Positions 41,192 through 48,534 of a stretch of 48,534 nt of DNA are shown piece by piece. This stretch comes from Sphingomonadales bacterium (GTDB taxonomy: Bacteria > Pseudomonadota > Alphaproteobacteria > Sphingomonadales > Sphingomonadaceae): contig JAIXQY010000107.1 of NCBI GenBank assembly GCA_027485485.1, positions 1 to 48,534 on the forward strand, read 5' to 3'. Numbering within the stretch: position 1 is the stretch's first letter; every line of letters starts with the position of its first letter. The notes below the pieces were generated by a model. That model did not search any database and was not told the DNA's origin. It was given only the letters and a program-made list of their open reading frames with translations. The position numbers and the translations under genes are program-made.

Positions 41192-43843
41192 ATGTTGATG
41201 ATGATTGCCAGCCACCGCCGCCAAAGGCTTCTGCGCCTGCTCGGCGTGACCACCATCCTGTCGGGCCTGGGCGCACCGGCCCTCGCTGCCGCCGCCGAAG
41301 ACCAGCCGGCCGCCGCGGCCGCTGCCGCCGAAGAGGAAGGCTTTGAGGAAATCATTGTCACCGCCACCCGCACGGCCACCAATATCCAGAAGGTGCCGAT
41401 TTCGATGCAGGCGCTCAGCGCCGAGACGCTGACGCAGCGCGCCGTGAAGGGCCTCACCGATTTTGCCACGCTGATGCCGTCGGTGTCGTTCGCGGGTCTG
41501 GGCCCCGGCCGCACCGAAGTCTATTTCCGCGGCATCGTGCCGGCGGGTGGCGCCTATCCCGCCACTGGCTATTATCTCGATGACATCTCGATCAACGTGA
41601 ACGGTGTGCCCGATGTGCACATTTACGATATCGAGCGGGTCGAGGCCCTGTCGGGGCCGCAGGGGACGCTTTTTGGCGCCGGCTCGCTGGCCGGCACGGT
41701 GCGCATCATCACCAACAAGCCCAAGCTGGGCGAGTTTTCCGGCGGCATCGATCTGGAAGGCAACAAGTTCGGCAAGGGTGACAGCGGCGGCCAGGCCCAG
41801 GGCTTTGTGAACGTGCCCTTGGGCGAAACCCTCGCCGTGCGCGCCATGGGCTATTACCGCCGTGAAGGCGGCTATGTGGACAACGTCGCCAACAACGGCC
41901 TGTTTGCCGATGGCACCCCGGCGCGGCTGAACCTGGGCGATTCCAACCCGGCCACCAGCTTCACGTTGAACAACCGCAATTTCGTACAGGATGATTACAA
42001 CAGCATCGATGAAGTTGGCGGCCGGCTGTCGTTGCTGTGGGAACCAGCGGAAGGCTGGAAGATCAACCCGCAGATCACCGCCCAGCGCCAGATTTCACGT
42101 GGCTATTTCGGCTTCGATCCCGATGTGGGCGATCTGCAGGTGCATGATTATGACAGCACCCGTCAGGACGACAAATGGTATCAGGCGCAGATGACGGTGA
42201 ATGGCCATATCGGCGATTTCGAACTGGTCAGCGCCACCGGCTATTTCCGCCGCAATATCAAGCTGCTGAACGATTATACCTATTATTCCGTGGCCTATGA
42301 CAGCTTCGGCCCCGGATATGAATCCTATCTGCAGTTCTTCGACAAGGCGGGCTGCACCGGTGCGGGCGCCACGCTGCGCTGCACGACGCTGATCAACCCG
42401 CAGCAATATTACAGCGGCAACCGCAACGAGAAGATCTTCACCCAGGAATTGCGCCTGAAGGCCCCGTCCAGCTGGCCGGTCGATATCACCGTGGGCGGAT
42501 TCTACCAGTTCCAGAAGAACGAGATCAACGACGATTACGCCACCCGCGGCCTGTCCAACATCGCTGGCTATACCGAAGCCGGCGGCGGTGACCGTGCTGA
42601 TTTCGCCACCTCGTTCGGCCGCCCGGTGGCGCAGGGTGGCAGCATGATCCTGGGTTCACCGGCGGTGAAGCGTGATGCTTTCTACCTGACTGAGCAGAAC
42701 CGCACCACGCGCGATTATGCCGTGTTCGCCGAAGGCCATTACAATATCACGCCCGACATCAAGGTGACCGGCGGCGTGCGTTACTTCTGGACGGAGCTTG
42801 ATGTTGTCGGCTTTGCCGGTACGGCCGGCTCGGCGGCCAACGTCCGCAGCCTGTTCGTGCCCACTGGCGCGGCCGGCTGCCCGACTCCGTTCCCGGCCGA
42901 GCGCTTGCAGTGCCTTAACACCAACTTCTCGCGACCCGATCACAAGCTGGTCTATCGTGAGCAGGGTGTGACCTACAAGATTGCCGCCGATTGGCAGGTC
43001 GCGCCAGACAAGCTGATCTACGCCAACTATTCCACCGGGTTCCGCCCTGGTGGCCAGGGCCGGCCGCTGCGCATTGGCGGCGTGGTCTATGCGGTGGCGC
43101 CGTTCCGCTCGGAAGATCTGATCAACTATGAAATCGGCTTCAAGTCGACCTGGAACAATATCTTCCGCTTCAATGCCGCCATCTACCTCGAAAAGTGGAA
43201 AGATCTGCAATATGGCGTCGTCGTCTCCGGCGCGCAGGGGGCCGGCATCACCGGCAACGCCGGCAATGCCGAAGTGAAGGGCGTTGAATTCGAAGCCGAT
43301 CTGAAGCTGGGCAAATTCACTCTGTCCACCAATGGCGCCTATAACGACGGCAAGCTGAAGGGCAATTTCTGCAACTTCCGGGCCGATCCGGCGACATTGA
43401 CCATCGGTCAGGCGCCAACCTGCGTCGCGGGTCAAAACTTCCCGGGCAATCCGCCCACGCCGCAGGTTGCCGCCGAGGACGGCACCCGCCTGCCGCGCCA
43501 GCCCAAGTTCAAGGGCACCACCTCGCTGCGCTTTGATTCGATGCTGGGCCAGTATGATTTCTATGCCCAGGGTGCCGCCTTGTACCAAACCGGCGCAACC
43601 CAGGATCTGAACGTGGCGCTGAACGATCTGCTGGGCAACACGCCCGGTTTCGTGTCGTTCGACTTTGCGGCCGGGATCAAAAAGGACAAGTGGACGCTCG
43701 ATCTGTTCATCCAGAACGCCTTCGACAAGCGCGGCCAGCTGACGACCAACACCTTCTGCGCGATCGCGATCTGCTCTGACTCCTCGCGCGCGTTTGTCAT
43801 CCGGCCGCAGTTCTTCGGCATGCGGGCCGGCTATCGCTTCTGA
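41192..43843 (+). CDS. TonB-dependent receptor
   Basis: An 883-aa outer membrane receptor. A signal peptide (about residues 1-32) is followed by an Ala/Glu-rich linker and the TonB box EEIIVTATR. The plug domain has KVPISMQALSAETLTQ, FRGIVPAGGAYPATGYYLDD and VEALSGPQGTLFGAGSLAGTVRIIT. The beta-barrel ends in the aromatic residue Phe (MRAGYRF), required for assembly. It belongs to the sphingomonad group with VPISMQALS, whose ligands are mostly unknown. A strong terminator follows. The ATG at 41192 fits the signal peptide and AGGGGGA. Confidence 0.93.
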   Translation: MLMMIASHRRQRLLRLLGVTTILSGLGAPALAAAAEDQPAAAAAAAEEEGFEEIIVTATRTATNIQKVPISMQALSAETLTQRAVKGLTDFATLMPSVSFAGLGPGRTEVYFRGIVPAGGAYPATGYYLDDISINVNGVPDVHIYDIERVEALSGPQGTLFGAGSLAGTVRIITNKPKLGEFSGGIDLEGNKFGKGDSGGQAQGFVNVPLGETLAVRAMGYYRREGGYVDNVANNGLFADGTPARLNLGDSNPATSFTLNNRNFVQDDYNSIDEVGGRLSLLWEPAEGWKINPQITAQRQISRGYFGFDPDVGDLQVHDYDSTRQDDKWYQAQMTVNGHIGDFELVSATGYFRRNIKLLNDYTYYSVAYDSFGPGYESYLQFFDKAGCTGAGATLRCTTLINPQQYYSGNRNEKIFTQELRLKAPSSWPVDITVGGFYQFQKNEINDDYATRGLSNIAGYTEAGGGDRADFATSFGRPVAQGGSMILGSPAVKRDAFYLTEQNRTTRDYAVFAEGHYNITPDIKVTGGVRYFWTELDVVGFAGTAGSAANVRSLFVPTGAAGCPTPFPAERLQCLNTNFSRPDHKLVYREQGVTYKIAADWQVAPDKLIYANYSTGFRPGGQGRPLRIGGVVYAVAPFRSEDLINYEIGFKSTWNNIFRFNAAIYLEKWKDLQYGVVVSGAQGAGITGNAGNAEVKGVEFEADLKLGKFTLSTNGAYNDGKLKGNFCNFRADPATLTIGQAPTCVAGQNFPGNPPTPQVAAEDGTRLPRQPKFKGTTSLRFDSMLGQYDFYAQGAALYQTGATQDLNVALNDLLGNTPGFVSFDFAAGIKKDKWTLDLFIQNAFDKRGQLTTNTFCAIAICSDSSRAFVIRPQFFGMRAGYRF

Positions 43844-43867
43844 CCTGAAGCACAACAGACAGAAATG

Positions 43868-43903
43868 GAGGCGCGGTCCAGCCTGGACCGCGCCTCTTTT
43901 TTT
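43868..43903 (+). terminator. Rho-independent terminator after the TonB receptor
   Basis: GAGGCGCGGTCC (43868-43879) pairs perfectly with GGACCGCGCCTC (43885-43896) around a five-base loop and is followed by seven T. It begins 24 bases after the receptor stop. Confidence 0.95.
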
Positions 43904-44430
43904 GGCCGGGCATGTTGGCGCGAGGCCGGCTCGGTTTGCGCAAGCGTGCTTCAGTCTCTCTTCAGATCATTTGATCCACCCGCAAAGGCGTAGCGGTCGA
44001 TTGCTGTTGGGGAAAGGCGCCGCACATGGGCGCGGTCATGGTGATGATGCGCCTGGCCGCAGGGTCAAAACAGCCAGGCGCATCACCACGGTGCAACGTC
44101 CGATTGGGAACGTTGACTGGGATGCCGCTGCCAGCTGGTTGAGGGTGACAAGGCGGTCGTGCTGACAGTGCATGGCCGAGGGTCTGGCGACCTGCACCTC
44201 TTATCACGACCACGCCCGTCCAACTGCCGGCTGCGGCCCCATGCTGCCGCTTTTGGCAAGAGTGTGGGTCGACCACTCTTGCCGCCACGGCTGCATCACA
44301 CCCCGGTGCGACAGGCATCGCGGCCTGGCCCCGGTAAAACGCGTGCCGAACCAAGGCTCGGCACATGCATCCTTATCAACAAAGCCGGCGGCCAGAGCCA
44401 GTTACATAGGCGTGACCCGGCTGTGAAAAA
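43904..44430. other. Non-coding region with several perfect hairpins
   Basis: No supported gene is seen; short frames here look random. Four inverted repeats occur: 44045-44057/44073-44085 (13 bp), 44094-44099/44110-44115 (6 bp), 44255-44264/44274-44283 (10 bp) and 44343-44349/44358-44364 (7 bp). None is followed by a T run. The region could encode a structured RNA or be the remains of a mobile element. Confidence 0.5.
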
Positions 44431-44458
44431 TTCGTGATACGGTATAAATCCCTATATT
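44431..44458 (+). promoter_or_regulatory. Putative promoter of the SARP/TPR regulator operon
   Basis: TTCGTG (44431-44436) and TATATT (44453-44458) are 16 bases apart, 32 bases before the ATG at 44491. The stretch is markedly AT-rich compared with its surroundings, and a second TATAAA lies in the spacer. GAGGGAG precedes the start codon. Confidence 0.4.
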
Positions 44459-44490
44459 GCGCAAGCAAATATGCCTTGAGGGAGTAGGAT

Positions 44491-46146
44491 ATGGCAGGGG
44501 TCGAAACCGGGGCAGAGGTGGCTGAAACAGGCGATATGGCGGCGCGGGTGGCTATCGGGGTGCACGGCCCGTTTCGCATGTTTGCGGCCGATGGCACGCG
44601 CATCGAACTGGCCAGTCGCAAGGGCATGGCGCTGATCGCCATGCTCGTGCTGTTGCCGCGCCAGGAACATAACCGCGACTGGTTGCGCCGGCAGTTGTGG
44701 GGCAACCGCGAGGAGGAACAGGGCCAGGCCAGCTTGCGCAAGGAATTATCCCGCCTGCGCAAGGAACTGGATGAAAAGGCCCCAGGCCTCTTGTGTGCCG
44801 AAGGCCGCCGCGTGTGGCTGGATCCGGACCGATATGAACTGGTGCCGCCCGAACCCGGCCAAAGCCTGCTGGAGGGGCTGGACATTGCCGGCGCCCCGCA
44901 GTTCGAAGCGTGGCTGGCGCAACAGCGCAGCGAAACCCCGCACCGGCCGCAGAATTTCGCCGCGCCGCGCCAGGCATCCGGGCTGGCGGTGCTGCCGTTC
45001 GTCAACGAAAGCGGCGATGCGCAAAGCGATTATCTGGCCGCCGGCATCGGCGATGAGCTGGCCGATCGGATCTCGCGGCTGCGCTGGATCAAGGTGATCG
45101 GTTCGGGCAGCAGCTTTGCCGTGGGTGGCGGGGAGGATGTGCTGGCCGCCGGCCGCCGGCTGGGCGCCGCCTATGTGTTTGGCGGCCGGCTGCGGCGCGG
45201 GCTGTCGGGGTGGCAATTGTCGGGCCGGTTGATGGCCTGTGCCGATGGCGAAATCATCTGCTCGCCCTCGCTTGAGCTGCGCAATCCACAGGAATCCAAC
45301 GCGATTTTGCCCATCGTCGATCAGATGGTGGCCCTGCTGGCCGAACGGCTGGACGACAGCGAACAGGAACGGGTGGCGGCGCTGCCGCTGGATCGGCTGG
45401 ACGTGAATGATCTGATCTGGCGCGGACGTTGGCATCAGAACCGTCTGTCTCAGCCTGAACTGGACAAGGCGCAGGATTATTTCGCCAGGGCGGTGCAGAT
45501 GGCGCCGGAATCGGCCAATGCCGCCATCGAATATGCCCAGAATTTCGGTTACCGCCTGTGGAGCCGGCGCGCTGCTGCCGGCGAAGTGGAAGCCTTTGGA
45601 GAGGCGGCGCGACGGGCGGTTGATCTGGACCGCCGCGATGGCCGCGCCCATATGCTGGTGGGCATTTCGGAAATGTGGCTGCGCCGCATGGGATCGGCCG
45701 AAACCTGGTTTCGTGAAGCCATTGCGCTGTGCCCCAGCCTGGCCATGGCGCATGAACAGATGGGCACGATGCAGACCCTGAACGGCCGGCCGGTGGCGGC
45801 GGCGGAATGGCTGGAGGTGGCGCTCACGCTGTCGCCCCATGATTTCCGGCGCTTCTATCGGGAGGCGGAACTGGCCATGGCGCTGTTGCTGCAAGGCTGT
45901 TGGGCCGAAGCGCTGGAACATGCCGAAACCGCCATCGCGCTGCAGCCCGGCTATTGGTATGCCCATGTCGTGCGCATCAACGCGGCCTGGCGACTGGGTG
46001 ACGATGCGGCGGCGACCGCGGCCATGCAGCAACTGCACACGGCCCGGCCCAGCTTTGGCCCCGGCCATATCGATTGGATTCCGTTCCGCAACGCCGTTCT
46101 CAACGCCTGGCTGAAAGAGCCTTGGGCTGCGTTGCAATCGGGCTGA
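44491..46146 (+). CDS. Regulator with SARP-like DNA-binding, TolB-like and TPR domains
   Basis: The 551-aa protein begins with an OmpR/SARP-type winged helix (about residues 23-120): GPFRMFAADGTRIELASRKG, ALIAMLVLLPRQ, DWLRRQLWGNREEEQGQASL and RKELSRLRKEL. A TolB-like N-domain follows (about 165-260), GLAVLPFVNESGDAQSDYLA, and then tetratricopeptide repeats to the C-terminus (about 300-540). No membrane helix is evident, so it is a soluble relative of the CadC/adenylate-cyclase-linked regulators. It lies 24 bases upstream of the P450 fusion gene and may control it. The ligand is unknown. Confidence 0.82.
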   Translation: MAGVETGAEVAETGDMAARVAIGVHGPFRMFAADGTRIELASRKGMALIAMLVLLPRQEHNRDWLRRQLWGNREEEQGQASLRKELSRLRKELDEKAPGLLCAEGRRVWLDPDRYELVPPEPGQSLLEGLDIAGAPQFEAWLAQQRSETPHRPQNFAAPRQASGLAVLPFVNESGDAQSDYLAAGIGDELADRISRLRWIKVIGSGSSFAVGGGEDVLAAGRRLGAAYVFGGRLRRGLSGWQLSGRLMACADGEIICSPSLELRNPQESNAILPIVDQMVALLAERLDDSEQERVAALPLDRLDVNDLIWRGRWHQNRLSQPELDKAQDYFARAVQMAPESANAAIEYAQNFGYRLWSRRAAAGEVEAFGEAARRAVDLDRRDGRAHMLVGISEMWLRRMGSAETWFREAIALCPSLAMAHEQMGTMQTLNGRPVAAAEWLEVALTLSPHDFRRFYREAELAMALLLQGCWAEALEHAETAIALQPGYWYAHVVRINAAWRLGDDAAATAAMQQLHTARPSFGPGHIDWIPFRNAVLNAWLKEPWAALQSG

Positions 46147-46170
46147 ACTGGCATCATTCTGGGGGATGGC

Positions 46171-48534
46171 ATGGCGGGTTTGAAGCTGAAATATCCGGTG
46201 GCGCCAGGCCCGCAGCATTGGCATCTGGCCGGCCAGGATCTGGCGCAAATGGCGTTCCGGCTGGAACGTCTGGCCCCCGGCACCGGCCTTGGTGCCCGGC
46301 TGAAACGCTGGGTGATCCTCGCGGCGATGGGGATCGTGATCTGGCTGGCGAAACGGCTGGGCACTTGGAAAGTGCCGTTCACCAATCTCACCATCATGGC
46401 CAGCCACGATGCCGTTATGGCGGTGCTGGGCGATCCGGGGCGTTATCCGGTGCCGTTTGGCCCGGAAATGGTGCTGATGGCGCATGGCCCCGCCGCTGCC
46501 CATCCGGCGCTGCGGCCCCCGTTCATGCTGGGCACCGAGGGCCCCGATCACACCAGCCAGCGCGCCCTGGTGGAGGCTGCGATGGCCGCCGGGCCGGGCT
46601 GGAAACAGCGGTTCATGGCCGATACCGGCGCCATCACGGCGGGGCTGCTGGCCAATGCCGATGGCCAGATTGATGTGATGAAGGATGTGTTTGCCCGGGT
46701 GACGGCGCAAACCGGGGCGGAGTTTCTTGGCTTGGCCCCGCCGGATGTGGACGAATATTCGGATTGGACGCTGGCAATGTCGGCCATGTTGTTCGGCGAT
46801 CCGATCGGCGATGCCCTCACCCGCGATCTGGCCCAGCACGCCGGTTGGCGGCTGCGCGGCCTGATCGATGCGCAACTGTCCGGTGCGGTGGCAACATTGG
46901 CACCATTGGATGGCGCCGGGCGCGATGCGCTGGCCGCCCGCCACGGCCTGATGTGGGCGCTGGCAGCGACCAAGCTGGCTGGCGGCACCGCGCTGGCCCC
47001 GGCCGATCATGCGCTGATCCGTTCCATCATCACCGGCCTTGCCATCGGCCTTGGCCCCACCACCACGCTGGCTGGCGGCAAGGCCTTTGATTGGCTGTTG
47101 CGCCACCCCGGCCCGTTCCAGATGGCGGTGGACGCTGCGCAAGCCGGCGACCGGGACGCTGTGCGCCGCATCGCGCTGGAAGCCTGCCGCATGGCGCCCG
47201 CGCTCGATCCTGGCCAGTTCCGCAATGGCCCTGATGGCAGTGTGGTGCTGGCGGCAACTGCGGCGGCGATGCACGATGCGAGGGTGTGGCCCAACCCCGG
47301 CCGCTTCGATCCGGATCGCTGGGCGGGCCGCGAGCATGCGCCCAATCTGATGTTCGGCCACGGCATCCACAATTGCATCGGCCAGTATATGAGCGTCGAG
47401 CAGATGACCGACATCATGTTGGTGCTGTTCGCGCAGCCGGGCCTGGCCCGCGCCGGCAAGACCGAGCTGGCCGGGCCGTTCCCGCGCCGGTTGGAGGTGC
47501 GTTATGGCCCGGCCATCCCCGCCGGCCCGGCCGTGCATGCGATGATCACGCTGAACGTGCCGGTGCTGCGCGCTGTGGCCGATGCGCCCGCCGAACTGGC
47601 CGGGCTGGAGGCTGAGCTGATGGCCTTTGGCAACCCCGCCGGCGCCGATGTGCGCGCCTGGCTGGATGGGGCTGGCGGGGTGCATTATCTGTCGATCAAT
47701 GCGCTGGATGTCGGCACGCCGGCCAGCCCGGATGTGCGGCTGCTGGTGGAAATTTCGGCCGATGGCGAAGCCGAACAGGTGTTGGCGGCCATCAGCGCGG
47801 CGCCGCCGCCGGCGCTGGCCGCGTTGATCGAACGGGTCAGTGCCTGGGATGGCCAGAATCTCGCTGGCTTCCTGGGCCGCCACCGGCTGGATGTGCAGCC
47901 GCGGCCGTGGGGCACCACTGGCCTGCTCTATAACGGCTCCACCGGCTTCACCATGGCGATGAAGCGCCGCCGCCGCGCGCTGGCCGATTTCGTGCGCCGC
48001 GCGCTTGATCATGTGCAGGGCGACAGCGGCGGCGCGGCTCAGCCGGCGCTGGCGGCGGTGGCCGCCATCCGCGCCATGCTGGCCGATCCGGCCAGCGCGC
48101 CGCCTCATCTCAAGGAGGAAGCGGAGGCCCTGCGCCCGATGCTGTTCGTGCCGGGGCGGCAACGGCTGGCCTTTGTGCATTTCACCATGCCGGGCCTGAT
48201 CGAAGGTCTGTTCAGCCATATCTTCTCGCGGGCCGGCTGGTGGATTGCCGGCCTGTTCCTGCTGCCCGGCATCGTGGTGGCCAGCGGCCTGTGGGCGTTG
48301 CTCGGGCCGGGTCTGATCCTGGTCAAGATTCTGCTTTGGTTGGTGCTGATCCTGCTGGCTTCGGCTGTGTTGTGGATGCTGATGCTGTTTGGCATCAAAT
48401 CCTGGCTCAACCGGCTGGAAGCAACCGACGCGCCCGACACGCGCGACCCCGATCTGGCCCGGCGCCTGGCCATTGCGGCACGCGAAAACGCCCCCGGCCA
48501 CGAACAGAGCCACATCATTTCCTGTTCGGATTTC
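46171..48534 (+). CDS. Cytochrome P450 fused to a membrane-associated C-terminal half (partial, open at right edge)
   Basis: The frame stays open for 788 codons to the window end. Residues about 60-470 form a P450: Glu337 and Arg340 (EACR, the ExxR of helix K), PGRFDPDRWAG, and the haem loop FGHGIHNCIG with ligand Cys402. The helix I segment reads GLGPTTTL, with Pro where most P450s have an acidic residue before Thr. From about residue 480 an unrecognised half begins: VHYLSINALDVG with VRLLVEISADG, then LAFVHFTMPGL, then a hydrophobic block (about 690-745) that is probably two membrane helices, then more sequence. The ATG at 46171 has GGGGG upstream. No redox partner gene is visible here. Confidence 0.85.
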   Translation, partial: MAGLKLKYPVAPGPQHWHLAGQDLAQMAFRLERLAPGTGLGARLKRWVILAAMGIVIWLAKRLGTWKVPFTNLTIMASHDAVMAVLGDPGRYPVPFGPEMVLMAHGPAAAHPALRPPFMLGTEGPDHTSQRALVEAAMAAGPGWKQRFMADTGAITAGLLANADGQIDVMKDVFARVTAQTGAEFLGLAPPDVDEYSDWTLAMSAMLFGDPIGDALTRDLAQHAGWRLRGLIDAQLSGAVATLAPLDGAGRDALAARHGLMWALAATKLAGGTALAPADHALIRSIITGLAIGLGPTTTLAGGKAFDWLLRHPGPFQMAVDAAQAGDRDAVRRIALEACRMAPALDPGQFRNGPDGSVVLAATAAAMHDARVWPNPGRFDPDRWAGREHAPNLMFGHGIHNCIGQYMSVEQMTDIMLVLFAQPGLARAGKTELAGPFPRRLEVRYGPAIPAGPAVHAMITLNVPVLRAVADAPAELAGLEAELMAFGNPAGADVRAWLDGAGGVHYLSINALDVGTPASPDVRLLVEISADGEAEQVLAAISAAPPPALAALIERVSAWDGQNLAGFLGRHRLDVQPRPWGTTGLLYNGSTGFTMAMKRRRRALADFVRRALDHVQGDSGGAAQPALAAVAAIRAMLADPASAPPHLKEEAEALRPMLFVPGRQRLAFVHFTMPGLIEGLFSHIFSRAGWWIAGLFLLPGIVVASGLWALLGPGLILVKILLWLVLILLASAVLWMLMLFGIKSWLNRLEATDAPDTRDPDLARRLAIAARENAPGHEQSHIISCSDF

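Noticed and set aside
44159-44437. Short plus-strand frames (84-92 codons) in the hairpin-rich gap
   Set aside because: They have no ribosome binding site, family or signal, overlap each other in two frames and span perfect hairpins.
46166-46181. ATG at 46166 as start of the P450 fusion
   Set aside because: This frame meets a stop after five codons; the ATG at 46171 opens the long frame.
44746-48513. Very long open frame (1255 codons) on the minus strand
   Set aside because: It lies antisense to the SARP-type regulator and the P450 fusion, both with clear domain motifs. The translation is His/Gln/Arg-rich without any family, as expected from high-GC codon bias.

Overview
The window looks like a chromosomal segment of a high-GC alphaproteobacterium, most likely a sphingomonad (Sphingomonadales). 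This is an inference from gene content: a PhaR-type polyhydroxyalkanoate regulator, an RNase D-LptC-LptA block, a large TonB-dependent receptor, a TPR-sulfotransferase and sphingomonad-style intergenic palindromes. Two (bacterio)chlorophyll biosynthesis genes, a BciB-type 8-vinyl reductase and a light-dependent protochlorophyllide oxidoreductase (LPOR), suggest an aerobic anoxygenic phototroph, although no other bch, puf or crt gene lies in the window. No tRNA, rRNA, CRISPR array or intact insertion sequence was recognised. All product calls rest on motifs and remembered family sequences; no database search was run.

Layout. 1-3.2 kb: a polyhydroxyalkanoate locus with phaR divergent from a short PhaC-like hydrolase and an acetyl-CoA acetyltransferase. 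3.2-4.7 kb: a small membrane protein, a palindromic repeat, a methyltransferase-like protein and a hotdog thioesterase. 4.8-10.4 kb: a tightly packed run of ABC ATPase, FtsX/MacB-like permease, AttH/CrtC-like secreted protein and bciB. 10.4-12.1 kb: a visibly less GC-rich patch with a Phd/ParE-type toxin-antitoxin pair and an orphan lipoprotein-like gene, bounded by inverted copies of a 29-bp repeat. 12.1-13.1 kb: LPOR. 13.2-16.0 kb: a D-threonine aldolase-like enzyme, MTA phosphorylase and an alpha/beta hydrolase. 16.0-18.2 kb: lptA, lptC, an RNase D-like gene and a small conserved gene. 18.2-19.6 kb: a W/G-rich secreted DUF6600-like protein whose ribosome binding site is folded into a perfect hairpin.

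19.7-31.7 kb: a minus-strand polyamine utilisation operon. Read 5' to 3' it is spermidine dehydrogenase, a gamma-glutamylpolyamine synthetase paralogue, a PotF/H/I/G transporter, gamma-glutamyl-GABA hydrolase, a class III aminotransferase, a second gamma-glutamylpolyamine synthetase and a PuuB-like oxidase. The transporter imports putrescine or spermidine. The synthetases, oxidase, aminotransferase and hydrolase can then run the gamma-glutamylated route toward GABA, while spermidine dehydrogenase cleaves spermidine. An APC-type amino acid permease lies on the other strand just upstream.

34.0-38.9 kb: an aromatic amine dehydrogenase locus, aauBEDA plus a monohaem cytochrome c, with a TetR regulator and a second, divergent monohaem cytochrome c. 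The aauB promoter region and the promoter region of the divergent cytochrome share a 29-bp element (22 of 29 identical) with a 16-bp palindrome in the aauB copy, so both are probably controlled by the TetR protein. Together with the polyamine operon this makes about 20 kb devoted to amine catabolism.

38.9-48.5 kb: a TPR-sulfotransferase, a TonB-dependent receptor with a strong terminator, about 0.6 kb of hairpin-rich non-coding DNA, a SARP/TolB/TPR regulator and, running off the right edge, an unusual protein that joins a cytochrome P450 to a membrane-associated C-terminal half.
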